64,000 nt of DNA from Bugula neritina. Taxonomy: Eukaryota > Bryozoa > Gymnolaemata > Cheilostomatida > Bugulidae. The position numbers and the translations under genes are program-made. How positions within the stretch are numbered: position 1 is the first letter of the stretch; each line of letters begins with the position of its first letter. Shown here one piece after another: positions 38,768 through 50,422 of this stretch. The notes beneath the pieces are model-generated. The model did no database searches, had not been told where the DNA came from, and worked only from the letters and a program-made list of their open reading frames with translations. The stretch lies in the NCBI GenBank assembly GCA_964035545.1, contig OZ037765.1, positions 17,602,698-17,666,697 of the forward strand, in the 5' to 3' direction.

Positions 38768-40403
38768 TTAAAAGATAAACCTCGTACCTTTCAGAAAGAG
38801 AAGTATACCAAACTTCTGACTGGCAGAATTAAACTGAGAACCTGCAGGTTGCAACCTGGTAGATGACTGCTTGACCCAGTATTCAGAGGCGGTGTGCACA
38901 AATGTTCCACTGTAAGAGGTTACAATTGCAGTTTAGCAAATGGCACAAGTCATGAGGATATACTTAGCATAATATACTATAGTTGGTAGTTAAAATGAGA
39001 ACACACAGACACACACACACTTACACCCAAATATCTTGAAAATATAAATATATCTTATTTATGATCATTTAATATATAAGACAGGATTTGACACTAGTCA
39101 TGCATAGCACAACATGACTCAAATGTTAGAAAGATTGTTTGTACACATGCTGACAAACTTACTAGAATTTAATATTTCCAGTGAGTGTAGTAGGTACATT
39201 CCATGTTAGCACAATGCTGTCTTTAGCTGGTTGAAAGCTACTAAAGGCCGATGTATGGGTGACGCCCTTAAATACAGCAAAAATTATGATGATCTCAGCA
39301 ACATCCTTTTAAAAGGCATTTTCCTTAATTTTTTTGAAAACTATTGCTTTAAATACATATATATGAAAATGTGATTTCGAATTGCACTTTGAATAAATCA
39401 TGTTACTTACGCCTGCACATTGGTCTTGCACAAGTTCAGATTGAGGGTTGAATGAGCCAATGGGAGACGCAGTATCATCATTTTCTGGAAGTGCCATTAT
39501 CAAGAACCCTCGAAAACTTTGAGAGCCTTTTAAGGTTACTTTGAATGAAAATTGACACAATCATTACATGCAGCCACATTATATGGAAATACAAAAGATA
39601 ATTTCACTTCCAGTATTTTTTAATTGCACCACATCTAATTAGTTCCTATTGTTATAGTTATACAAGCAATAATGGATATTGTTTTCTAATTAAATGTCAT
39701 CAATATGGAAGCGGTTACTCATCCAAATAATGAAAATATGCAAATATTTAAAACTGGAAAAGCCTTTATTTAAACATAAAACACACAGCATAACATTTTA
39801 GTCATAGAATTTGTGTTTTTCCTAATTGTAGCTATGACGTGCTTCCCAGCAAATTTACACAAAAGAAAAATAAAAAACTATTCTAATGATATCTCAATTT
39901 TCTTGATAATAATGTGGAACTATTTAAGAAACATTTTAAAGTGTCACAAAAAGTAGCTATTTAGAAACTGCTCTCCAAAAGAAATATGTTGTATGCTACC
40001 AAAAAGCTGACGATAATCACTTTAGTTGAACAATTTGGTATAGTTAAGGTACACGAATCTAAATTTTCAGTCCTTTAATTTGCTGACATACATTCTTCCT
40101 ATAGACATTGTAATGGCAGGAGAAAAAAATTAGTTTTCCAAGTTTCATGAAACAATTATCAAAAAAATGTAATAATTATAATAGCTTACTAGCAACTGAG
40201 CCACCAGGTGTGTAATAGTTAGTGTGAATCTCTATGTTGTAAGGAGAGATAGTAGTTTGAGGCAGGGATCCGTGGAGAGGGAGCATGTTAGACTTTGAAC
40301 AGGCAGCTGAATCGGCCCCTGATGACTTTCCCTCAGTCCCAAGCAGAAAAGTTGCAGCTAGCAGGAGCACAGCAAAAACAGCAGGCTTAACTTTAATCAA
40401 CAT
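38768..40403 (-). CDS. Secreted Reeler-domain protein, four exons
   Basis: Exons are 40190-40403, 39411-39538, 39163-39266 and 38768-38909; phases join and give about 195 aa. An N-terminal signal peptide is clear (MLIKVKPAVFAVLLLAATFL then GTEG). The Reeler fold follows: YTPGGSVASITLKGSQSFRG, FLIMAL, a Cys in QDQCAG, GVTHTSAF and SIVLTWNVPTT, then GTFVHTASEYWVK. Reeler domains occur in reelin, ferric-chelate reductase-like proteins and secreted invertebrate defence proteins; standing alone and secreted, this best resembles the last group. An in-frame ATG eight codons upstream (40427) exists, but the 40403 start gives a cleaner signal peptide. Exon 4 has a possible donor near its end (AAAG|GTACGAG), so extra 3' exons cannot be excluded. 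Confidence 0.82.
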
Positions 40404-40427
40404 GATGACTTTAAAGGTAGCTTTCAC

Positions 40428-41490
40428 TTCCTAGAATCTCTCTACAATAAATATCCACATTACAACACTGGAATGCAAGATAGTGCAAGAGAAGTTGTTT
40501 GATTACAATAACAATTGTTGCAACTTACTGAGTATGTGTGAATCAAACCTCTTCACAAGCAACAATGACTTTAAGCACAAGCTGCATTTGAGAAAAATTG
40601 ATCCTGTTTCCATGGCAACAGTTCAGAATGGAGCAGCTATAGCAGGCTTCCAGTATTTTACATATTGGTTGTTTTGATATTATAGGTTCTATTTGTTCAT
40701 GCAGTATTTATGTCATAGGCTTTGATTAGCTGAATATTTTTTCTCTAATTAGCTTTTCCAATTAAAAACTGTGGCTTTAATTTGGCAAAGACAGTCATTA
40801 TTGACACTGGTTGCATTCTTGAAATATAAAGTAGATAACTCCAAAATATACAGTAGAAAACTTCTCGAGGGTTAATAGTTGGTTAGCTAATGCAAGCATC
40901 ACAGGTTAGATTTGTTTTTGCAAGAGCTAGCCTTCTCATAGTTTGTTTTATAGCTGATGTGTAAATGAAAAGGATATAGTTTGCCCTTTAAAGCCTAAAT
41001 TAGAGCAACTACTCATATTATTTGATCTCTCGTTGAAATCCTGAAACCCATGTTTATTGCAACTAATAGCCAAAACTATAATAATAATCTAAATTTTGAA
41101 AAAATATCAACATTTTTTTATGGGATTCATAATACGTTGAAATTAAAATTACATTGATATAGGTTGGGGTTAACATTACAGTTTGGTGAGATAATTTTAT
41201 AACAAGGTGCTAAAGAGTTTTATATAAAAACAGCAAAGGATGTAGGGCATAGGTAAGTGGTATATCATTCATTAGTGTCTGTTTTTGTAAACAAAACTAT
41301 TAAATACAGATTCACAATAACATTCACCGACTTAACTTCAGCATAGAATAATAATTAGCTTTAAAGTAAACTTTAGGACGGAAAAAACTGTCTAACAATT
41401 TTAAAACAGTTCATATTTTAAAAACATTACACACAGTATATTTACTTATATTAATTTATCAACAGTTACAGGTTCTAAAAGTATTGCTGA
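40428..41490. other. Intergenic, nothing recognised
   Basis: This stretch separates the Reeler 5' end from the IFT22 stop codon. It is AT-rich and must hold the Reeler promoter and the IFT22 3' end. I see no gene or repeat family member. Confidence 0.6.
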
Positions 41491-44360
41491 CTAAGACTCC
41501 TTCACTATGTTCAACTCATCTTGTTCATTCTTTTCAGACAAGGCATTAGCTATAGACTCTATAAATTTGGTGAACTCCATCTTTACAGTGTCCCCATCCT
41601 CTTCTATATTCGACTTTATATGCTGTATCTTAGAAAAGGCCGCAGCTGAAAATTCAATATTAAAAGTTAAATAAAGTAATTTAAAGATAAAGTATTTTTC
41701 AATTGATAGTTTTCATCACACATCAAAAATAAAACTAGAAATATTGACCAATGTAAGCATACGATGCAGTGTTGACAGCTTACTGCCACAGTAGACTGAC
41801 AAATGATATGATGGGAGAGAAAGTGGTACATACGTATTACATCTTCTAGTTCATACAACTGTCTTTGAGATCTAATGACTAGAGCACATTGATTTGGTTT
41901 CACCTTAGAAGAGCTCGTGAAATACGAGTGCCTAAGTAAAAGCAAATAATATGTAAGAGCCGAGAGGATGCAAAAATAGTGCTGCTATATGCATACAATT
42001 AGTTCGTGTGTACTAAAACATAGGATTGATAGAAAAGTCTGAAAACACTCATATCAAAAAAATAGTTTTGTTAATCAGCCATAAATTAAAAGTGTAGTTG
42101 AGTTGATTTTTTGTGTTAACTAAAGTGTGCTACAGATAGATCAAAGCATTTAACTGTATCATGCTTACACAGCTGTATTTTATTGAGAGGTGTTAAACCA
42201 GGCTTAACATATGCCACAGCTCTGGTAAGAGCTGGCTTAACCTTGGTAGCTGGTATGAGATAACTCAACCTATGAAAGACAACGTATCCTTAGTTAGAAG
42301 AGTACGAGAGTACTGAGTACCAGCAAACAGAATTGGCTGCGGTCAGATATGCAGACATACCATGATTCAAGGTCAGAACTCTGACTAGGCTGATCGGGAT
42401 TGTACAAGAATATGATTCCACTAGCGTCTTTAGCCATCGCAGCCCAGCAGCTTTCATACCTGCGCATATAATAAATGCTTTACAACTTAGCACATGGGTA
42501 CGACGAATTAATGGTATACACCATGCGATGCTGAAATGCAGCAAATAAACATGGGCTTTTAAGCAATATATCTGGGGAGGTTTGTGGTGAAATCGAGAGT
42601 ATAAAAATAGTTCTATGTAATCATAATAAATACCTTAGAAATATATATATATATTCAACAAAAATCCATTATAAAGACTCTTTTAGTGCTTAATCTGGCT
42701 CTAAGCTTATTCTTTTATATTTAAATAGTTCATTTCAATTACTTTTCAATAACTATTTTGAAGATAAAAACACAAGTTTAGAAAATTAATGCCTAATAAA
42801 CTGTTTACTTATGATCTCCACTGCAGTCCCACAACTCTACATCAATGCTCCCAGAGCGCCCTTTAGACTTGGTCAATGGAGTTTCAAACTCTAAGATTCT
42901 ACAATATCAAGTGATTCAAACTAGTTATACAATATTAAAAATAGAATTTCTTGTAAATCTTCAAAATAACAATTTACTGAAATTCATCCAATTGTTAATT
43001 TAATTTCATATATGTTCCTCTACAATTATTCTATAATAAAATAATATTTACCTAATTTAGATTTTGACAAAATTTGTAGTACATTGCAATAAAACAATAA
43101 ATATTTGACTAGGCTTTATGATTTGATGTATATGGTTTTCGTGCACATTCAAGGGTTTGAATTTGCAGTTTCTGATGTTTCAAGGATGAACTATTATAGT
43201 GATCTATAATAGAGAGGTTACAAGCCTGAATATGTAGAGTCCATCACACATATTTTCACATGAGTTACAGAAATTTTGCACCTATTACATGCTCATAGTG
43301 CTCAAACTGCTCATAGTTTCATGATAAAATAATTACACTGCTCCATCTGTATCTCACGGTTCTATTTCTCACGAAATTCCATTCTTCACGAGAAGGGCTT
43401 GGACCTCCCTTTTGTGGTTTATGTATATGTATATAGGGACAAAATGGCCCAATTTAACAGATCCATTAGTTAAATCAGGTATTCTACTATGTCATGGTTT
43501 TGGGACCCGATGCTTAGTAAGATATGGAGAGAGCACTGCATGGACATTTAATTATTAGTCTATCATGCACATAATTATTGTTTAGCTGTTATGATTATAT
43601 AAATATCTTTTAATCTACATGTATATATGTGCTATGGAGCAAAATAAATTGGGTTGCAAATTATAATAATTATTTTGCTACACTTTTTGAAAAATATTTG
43701 CATACAATTTGTAGAGCAGAAGTGTTATTTTATCCCAAATTATTTCAAGTTGAGTTTAGTCAAATATATATTTTTTTATAAGCAAATCGCGTTCAATTTT
43801 GGTTGATTCCTGAGATGAGACACCAAATTCCATTTCATCAAATTAATTACACCTGTCTGTCTAGCTTAAATATTTGTCTAAAAAATAGCATACACTACTT
43901 TTGACAGTTTGTGCTATGTGTCCCACAGTCTGCCTACAACCTCTTTAAAACCCTAATTACTGCATCATATTGTAATATATTATTGCACGCACATGAGTTT
44001 ATACTTGTGTTTGTGCTACACTAATTAATTCACAAGAATTACCAGAATAACAAAAACAAAAACTATCACTATTGTGAATTGCAATATAAAGAAAAGAAAG
44101 TTCGCCATTATTACCTGACTCCTTGGGTTGGCCTGTAGTCTCCCCCAGCATTTTCGGCTTGATCAGAAACAAAGTTTGAAAAGTAAGTTTTACCTGCCTA
44201 AAACAAATACAACCAAATATAATCTGTAATTACTGTAGATAGCCTGTAGGCATTGTACACACCTCAAATAAACTGAGAACAACAAAAATTTAAGAATATT
44301 GTAGACTCATAGTATACCTACTTCGCATGGACCAACAACTAAAACTTTTAATTTCAACAT
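41491..44360 (-). CDS. IFT22: Intraflagellar transport protein 22 (RAB-like 5)
   Basis: IFT22 is a small Rab-like GTPase of the IFT-B complex that helps assemble and move trains in cilia. Exons are 44318-44360, 44115-44193, 42809-42898, 42361-42459, 41834-41931 and 41491-41645, giving 187 aa, the expected family size. Visible motifs are the start MLKLKVLVVGPCEVGKTYF with the P-loop GPCEVGKT, GGDYRPTQGVRILEFE, the switch II-like ELWDCSGDHKYESCW, GIIFLYNPDQP, and the C-terminal HIKSNIEEDGDTVKMEFTKF. The ATG is only three bases after a TTCACACTACAG acceptor, so a non-coding 5' exon is expected. A phase-compatible alternative to exon 5 lies at 42169-42269. Confidence 0.95.
42169..42269 (-). other. 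Possible alternative exon of IFT22
   Basis: It is bounded by TCTTTCATAG and T|GTAAGCA, 101 nt against 98 nt for the canonical exon 41834-41931, with the same entry and exit phases. Its translation LSYLIPATKVKPALTR shares SY and KVKP in register with HSYFTSSSKVKPNQC. Including both exons would create an early stop, so it would be mutually exclusive or a poison exon. The resemblance is short and could be chance. Confidence 0.3.
43336..43538. mobile_element. Copy of the CAGTGCTCCC MITE in IFT22 intron 3
   Basis: The ends CACTGCTCCATCTGTATCTC and (reverse-complemented) CAGTGCTCTCTCCATATCTT match the element at 12402, as does the interior GAGAAGGGCTTGGACC and TTGGGACCCG-type sequence. The left flank is TA; the right TA is mutated. 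It looks older than the 12402 copy. Confidence 0.78.
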
Positions 44361-44979
44361 TTTCTGTAGTGTGAATTCTTAGCCGTATTCTAAATTATAT
44401 AAAAGAAATAATTAAACAAATAAATATGCGAGTTCTTTGCCATCAAACATGTCTATAATATATGAGTATGCTACTATAATGTCCAAGACTATTGATCAAA
44501 TCTTCTATGTTGTAGATATTATGATTGTAACCCTGCTTTTATTTCAAATGCTAATTATACATATAAAAATTAAAATCTTTACAAATTTGCTCATAGAAGC
44601 ACAATAAAATTTGATAAACGTAATTTTGTTGGACACGAGAAAAGAAGGTGATGAAACTTTACATCGCAGCACATATACCACCCTAGTGTGTTTGCTTCGA
44701 AGGGTTTTCAAGTGCCACCAGATTAACTGCATAGACCTAATTTGCACCACTTGCATGGTGTACAACTTGTACTGTTATAGCTACTATTTATAATAGAGAC
44801 AAATGAAGCATTCTTCCACAATAGTGCAAATGTTCACATAGCTTTCATCAATGTAAGATTTTAAACATTTTGAAACTGGTAGCCTTTATATGCTACAACA
44901 GCTGTTGTTTTTTATTGCAACATAATTATTAACAAGTAGTTAATCAAAATATTATGGTGACATATTTTATGCAACAATT

Positions 44980-45300
44980 AAAAACTCACGAAGGGTTATA
45001 GTCGCCATCCCGATGAGAAAACCCGGTGGAAAAGTTTTTTAAAGTAGGTTAAGGACCTGTTTTCTACCGCGGCAAAAGAGCAATTATGACTGCATGCCTT
45101 TCTTACATCACAATAGCCTTTACTGAAGTTCGAACTGTAATAAAATTTATTGCCCATTGATTATGTTAGAAAACATATTCAGTCACAATTGCTCATTTGC
45201 TGTGATAGAAAACAAGTCCTAAGTGGGTAGCCTGCCTAAAAACTCTCTCTACTGAGATGGTTCTTAGAGGGATAGCAACTATGAACATATGTGAGTGAGT
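44980..45300. mobile_element. Two truncated SINE copies, head to head
   Basis: The left copy (44980-45140, minus) and right copy (45148-45300, plus) belong to the SINE family seen at 2168. Their tRNA-like heads face one another and are both truncated, leaving bodies (TTAGAAAACATATTCAGTC, AAGTCCTAAG) and tails (ATGAACATATGTGAGTG) pointing outwards. Together they form a large imperfect inverted repeat. Confidence 0.7.
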
Positions 45301-45499
45301 AAATATAATAGTAGCTAGAGTTAGAATGCAGTATGAGTAATACAGTTAGCTGTTAGACAATAGTAATTTTACCACTATGGCTACCAATATCCTAATATTA
45401 GCAGAGTAATCATTATAACCATCATAATTATAATTATACTGACTAACAGTAACAGCAACAACTAACAAGTATCACTTAGTCTTACCAGTCAGTATGGGA

Positions 45500-46150
45500 A
45501 ACACTACCATTATGACTATTAGTATTAGTATTACTATAACTATGACTATAACTGTAGTCTATAAGTATAAGATAAACCTAAAGAGTAAGTACAAGTAAAA
45601 CTGCAACTGTCTGCAACTGCAAATATTAGTTGTATTTAGTAACTCTAACTGTAACTTAAATTGTACAAGTAACACCAATTCTAAAACTAATAGTAATACT
45701 AATAGTTATATTCATAGTAAATGACAATGTAATAGTACTATTACTTGGTAGTATTACTATTAGTATTACTATTAAAATTAGTAATACTAATAGTAATAGA
45801 CAATAGTAATACCACCAAATTAAAAGTAAAACTTTACATAGTTCAATCATCAGTGACTAGGTCTAAGACTAATACTAATAGTAATAGTAATACTAAGTCT
45901 AATAGTAATACTTATGTAATATAAATATTTCTTATGTTTATACATATAATTATATTAATAATAATAATAATAATATTAATATCCATAACACTAAAAGTAA
46001 ATTTAATTAATTATAATTATAATAATAATATTAATAACATTAACTATAAGTTACATTAATTATTAACTTTGTCTTTAGACTTAGTCTTCAATTTCAAGTG
46101 ATTGAGTTTATTTGACGTAAACTTAAACTTAAAGTAAACATTGCATTTGC
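45500..46150 (-). repeat. Triplet-rich segment upstream of the IFT22 coding exons
   Basis: The minus strand has ACTTTAAGTTTAAGTTTAC followed by long runs of TATTACTATTAGTATTAG and TAATAATAAT words. It has the same order and orientation as the segments at 33340-33733, 50220-50332 and 58720-59425. It would lie inside a 5' UTR intron if the donor at 46307 (GGTG|GTGAGT) is the IFT22 first-exon donor. Confidence 0.6.
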
Positions 46151-46307
46151 TGTTCCTGTTTCATTCCCCTTTGCTATTAATCTGTAATCATTTGATATGA
46201 AAACTAAACTACAATTTAGAATACCTCTAAAAATAAATATACCCATATAATCATATTAATATGTTATTGTTCTACTCCTTGAGTAACAATCTCATAGTCA
46301 TCACTCA

Positions 46308-46982
46308 CCACCGTGATAATATTTTTTCAATGACGCTTTGCTGTTGCTACGGTATAGTAATAGTATTCATGTGCCCCCCCCCCCCCCCCCGTTTTTAAAG
46401 AATGTCTCTTATGTGGCGGAGGCGGTTTAAGCAGGCCTAGCATCAACCTTGGTACAGTGCTTTCAAAAGGAAGATAACTCAATAGTACCTGCTCAAACAG
46501 TTCGCATAAGATACATATCACTGAACTGAAACTATAGTTCAATGATACATATTATACTGAAATAGAAGATTTATTTCATTTCAAATAAAAAAGAACATGT
46601 CTCTAGGCGTGGAATGTAACTAATAAAATATTTTGTTTATACATATAATAAATTATTATGCACAAGTACATAATACTGTATGTAATAAATAATAATATGT
46701 GTTGCAATGTTTAGACTTTAGAATTTAGATAATAGTATATTTGATAAAGATATCAACATAATAGAGCGTCGTAATAGTTTTTAGAGTTATTTTTCCGTGA
46801 CTATAAGTTTATACTATTTCGCACAGAGCTTCTATCTTGAATCCCCTTAGCTATCGGAAAATGTACTAATTGCCAACGGCCTTTTAAGAGAAACCTTAAT
46901 ATAATAACCATAACAGCATTAAGTTGAGCTGTAGAACTAGATAATATTATATTTATAGTTGTATTAATATAAATTCACTAAT
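46308..46982. promoter_or_regulatory. Probable head-to-head promoter of IFT22 (minus) and PIGK (plus)
   Basis: PIGK begins at 47007 going right and IFT22 is transcribed left from a 5' exon that should end near 46308 (donor GTGAGTGATG at 46307). A 17-nt C homopolymer lies at 46374-46390 and a small GC-rich patch (GGCGGAGGCGG) at about 46416-46426. Precise start sites cannot be read from sequence. Confidence 0.35.
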
Positions 46983-47006
46983 TTGAATTACTACTTCAAA
47001 TTTAAA

Positions 47007-48086
47007 ATGCAATACTTTCTGTTCATTATTACTTTTTTTATTTTGACTGTCAACACCTTGGAAGAAACAAAGAAGCAGGACAAATCAACTTTTAAAGCAA
47101 GTCATAATGATAATCGCCACGAGTCTCCGGATTTTTCTTTTTTTCCTAGTAACCACACCAACAATTGGGCTGTGATAGTGGACACATCGAGATTTTGGTT
47201 TAATTATCGGCATGTTGCAAATGCATTGTCGTTCTACCGCAGTGTAAAACGCCTAGGAATTCCTGATAGCCAGATTATACTAATGTTGGCGGATGATATG
47301 GCGTGCAACCCAAGAAATCCCCAAGCGGCTACAGTTTTCAATAACAAAAACGAAGCTATCAATGTGTATGGAGATGATGTAGAAGTAGATTACAGAGGGT
47401 ATGAAGTCACAGTAGAAAACTTTTTAAGAGTATTAACAGGTCGTCTACCAGAAACAACACCTCGATCAAAACGTCTGTTAACAGATGAAAGGAGCAACGT
47501 TTTGGTTTATATGACTGGTCATGGTGGCGATGGATTTTTAAAATTTCAAGATGCAGAAGAAATATCTAGTGATGAGTTAGCTGATGCTTTTGGTCAAATG
47601 CATCAAAAACTTCGTTATCATGAATTGCTTTTTATTATCGATACCTGCCAAGCAGCATCCATGTATAGAAAATTCTATTCCCCTAATATTGTTGCTATAG
47701 CTTCTAGTAAAGTTGGTGAAGACTCTCTAAGCCATCACATAGATCCAGCGATAGGTGTATATGTTATTGATAGATATACTTATTATGCTTTAGACTTTTT
47801 AGAGAAAGTTAATTCTCAGAGTAAGAAAACTTTGGGACAATTCTTCAAAGTATGTCCTCGGCATCTTTGCAAATCTACAGTTACAACAAGAGTTGATCTT
47901 TTCAACCGTGACCCTGACAATGTTTTAATGACGGATTTTTTTGGAAGTGTTCGAAATATTGAATTTCTGGTTGAACCTCAAACAACATTGAAAAATGTAG
48001 AGTCAAAACAGTGTTCATCTAGTGTAATCAGTGAGCCAAAGAGCAATTTTCAGTACAGTTATCTAACCCAGTTTCCTGTATTTTAA
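47007..48086 (+). CDS. PIGK: GPI-anchor transamidase catalytic subunit, intronless
   Basis: PIGK/GPI8 is the caspase-like (C13) protease that cleaves the C-terminal signal of precursors and joins them to GPI in the ER. The ORF is uninterrupted. The second Met (47007) starts a good signal peptide (MQYFLFIITFFILTVNTLEE); an earlier in-frame ATG at 46983 would place polar residues before it. Conserved blocks are NNWAVIVDTSRFWFNYRHVA, LADDMACNPRNPQAATVF, YGDDVEVDYRGYEVTVENFL, the catalytic His in YMTGHGGDGFLKFQD and the catalytic Cys in FIIDTCQAASMY, then SSKVGEDSLSHH and TDFFGSVRNIE. The protein ends at YLTQFPVF, about where vertebrate PIGK continues into a C-terminal membrane helix, so that helix is missing. 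Length is 359 aa from this start. Confidence 0.95.
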   Translation: MQYFLFIITFFILTVNTLEETKKQDKSTFKASHNDNRHESPDFSFFPSNHTNNWAVIVDTSRFWFNYRHVANALSFYRSVKRLGIPDSQIILMLADDMACNPRNPQAATVFNNKNEAINVYGDDVEVDYRGYEVTVENFLRVLTGRLPETTPRSKRLLTDERSNVLVYMTGHGGDGFLKFQDAEEISSDELADAFGQMHQKLRYHELLFIIDTCQAASMYRKFYSPNIVAIASSKVGEDSLSHHIDPAIGVYVIDRYTYYALDFLEKVNSQSKKTLGQFFKVCPRHLCKSTVTTRVDLFNRDPDNVLMTDFFGSVRNIEFLVEPQTTLKNVESKQCSSSVISEPKSNFQYSYLTQFPVF

Positions 48087-48134
48087 AAATAATATTGACA
48101 TCATGATGTATTTATCTGTTGTTTACAATTACAT

Positions 48135-48140
48135 AATAAA
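48135..48140 (+). terminator. Candidate PIGK polyadenylation signal
   Basis: AATAAA lies 48 bp after the PIGK stop and within the 128 bp separating it from the convergent GRPEL stop codon, so the two transcripts probably overlap or abut at their 3' ends. Confidence 0.5.
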
Positions 48141-48214
48141 TATGTAATACACCAAAATACATGATATGCATTATTGCTAGAAAGTCAACATCTTTATAAA
48201 AATGTACAGCTATG

Positions 48215-50422
48215 TCAATCCTGTTTTACAACCCCTACCAATGCTGGTCTGAGAACTCTTTCATTTAATGTGTAACCAGGCTTAGTAACAACAAAAATTG
48301 TTCCTGCTTCTTTTTCAGGCATTGATTGCTGAAATACTGCCTCGTGAAAATTTGGGTCAAACTTTTGACCTTCAGGGTGCAATAATTTGACACCATGCTT
48401 CTCAAACACTTGCATCAACTGAGATTCAGTTAGTTTTAGCCCTTCATGCATACTCTTGACAACACTATTTTCTAGATGCTCAGCAGGAATATTTTCTGAT
48501 GCTAGCCGTAATGTGTCTGCAACACTAAGCAGATCTTTGCAAAATCCCTGAATACCAAATTGCTTTGCATCGCCCACCTAAAATTTACAAATATAGTTAA
48601 ATATTTAAGTAAAATAGAGGAGCATTCACTAAACATAACTATTCGAAGCTACTTTTATTCCATCAATGTTATGCATGTAATATTGTTGGCTAAATTTTAA
48701 TCCCTTCAATAAAATAATTAAAGTTTCAAGTCAAGCAGTATCTTAATGTTTCCTGGTTGGTCAGAATGACCTGTTCTTGAAATAGCTACAGATACAAGCA
48801 AACCTGTTCGAAAAATTGCGCAATATCTGCGTAATAAATTTGATGGATACCAGGTTTTACAACGCCAGTTATACAAATTTCACCTGTCAAAAAATCTTAA
48901 AATATTTAGAATTATACACTAACAACTATTATTGGAAATGGAAAGTAGATTACAAAAAAGCAGCCAAGATCAGGTTACTAAAGCTAATAGAGCATCTTAT
49001 GGTTAAAAAAGCATTTCAAGTACTATAGACTCACTATTGGAATCTCCGCAGCTAAATGGGGAATTAAATGTTAAGTTGGATGCTTGGTACATGAATCTTT
49101 GTGGCCACCTATTCACAAGTTGTGATTAACTGCATCAAAATTGATTTATGAACTAGACAACTCTACGCTGCATAGATTTAGCTAATTTTAAGCTTTCTAA
49201 TGATGCAAAAAGGGCCAGGTACGGGGAGCTTTGAAAATGCTACTTATTGTTATAATTTTATTTCTAATTTAGTATGAAATAAAGCAAATTTTATGCAACT
49301 GAACCTCACAAAATCTCCCATTATTAGATAAAGAATTTTCTTCTAAAATGTATAGATATTGTTTACAGCCAACTTGTTCTCTGCTCACCTGTTTCATCAT
49401 TCTCTGCCGAACATTTTCAGCCTCTGCAAGTGCACGGATATATTTATCCTACAAATGAAAAATAACGTATTTTTATGTTTTCACACACATTATATGAAAC
49501 TACAAAATAAAATACATAAAGTAATATAAATACAAATATGCAATGCTACTATAAAAGAAAAATAAATCTGTGTATCTATAATTTCAACCTCTGTAGTTTT
49601 CACACTTTCTGTAAGCTTCAAATTTTCTTGCTTTAATTCAGTTAGCTCTGTATTATCTTCTACATTGGGCTTTTTTTTCCCTGTCGTATCTAAATCTTCG
49701 CCTTCAACAGGAGGTTTCTCAGAATTTCCAGGAACAGCTGATGAATAATGACGTATATGAAAACTATTCAGATGCTGGCAAATGTTCCAAGTAAGCTCAT
49801 ATTTTTTATGTCTACAATTTTAAAGTATAATACAAATAAAATACAATAGAATGAAAAAATAAAATTAACAAAAACAAAGATTTCGATTATTAACTTATTC
49901 AAGTTGATAACAAGATATAGTTGTTTTTAAAAGATTACACATTTAAAAAATCAAATTACATTAAATAATTTAAATAGACTTATATAGCATTATTAGTATG
50001 ATCAGTTCAACAACAACTATGACGTATGACTATCGTATCACTATGACTGTATGAGTATGGCTATGGACTAAGTTCAAGTGCCAGTGCCATTACTAATAGA
50101 ACTTTAAAGTTTAATATACCGACTCTAAGACTAATTAGTAGTTCACTAGTTAGTTATTAGCAATTATATCAACATTATTGTTATAATTTTTAAATTTAAT
50201 CACTATTGTATTTATTTATTATTATAATAATTTAAATTACTGTAATACTAATAGTAATAGTAATACTAATACTATTAGTAATACACTAATAGTAATTGTG
50301 TAACTCAAACTGTAAGTTAATAATTTAGTTACAAACTTTGCAACATTGAAGCAGGTCACAAAATCTGGTGAAGACTTTTTCAAAAACAATCTCATCGAGT
50401 TAAAACAAAGCTTAGTGGCCAT
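48215..50422 (-). CDS. GRPEL1: Mitochondrial GrpE co-chaperone
   Basis: GRPEL is the nucleotide exchange factor of mitochondrial Hsp70 in the import motor and matrix folding. Exons are 50333-50422, 49589-49774, 49389-49448 and 48215-48577, joined in phase for 232 aa. The N-terminus MATKLCFNSMRLFLKKSS is basic and amphipathic, and FHIRHYSSA offers a typical mitochondrial processing site. A coiled coil follows (TELTELKQENLKLTESVK), then YIRALAEAENVRQRMMKQ, FCKDLLSVADTLRLAS, FEKHGVKLLHPEGQKFDPNF, HEAVF and the closing LRPALVGVVKQD, all family hallmarks. GRPEL1 versus GRPEL2 cannot be separated; a single invertebrate orthologue is assumed. Confidence 0.95.
50220..50332 (-). repeat. Triplet-rich segment at the start of GRPEL intron 1
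   Basis: Right after the exon 1 donor the coding strand reads ACAGTTTGAGTTACACAATT, then repeated TATTACTATTAG/TAGTATTACTATTAC. Related AAGTTCAAGTTTTAATTC sequence also lies just upstream of the ATG. Confidence 0.65.
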
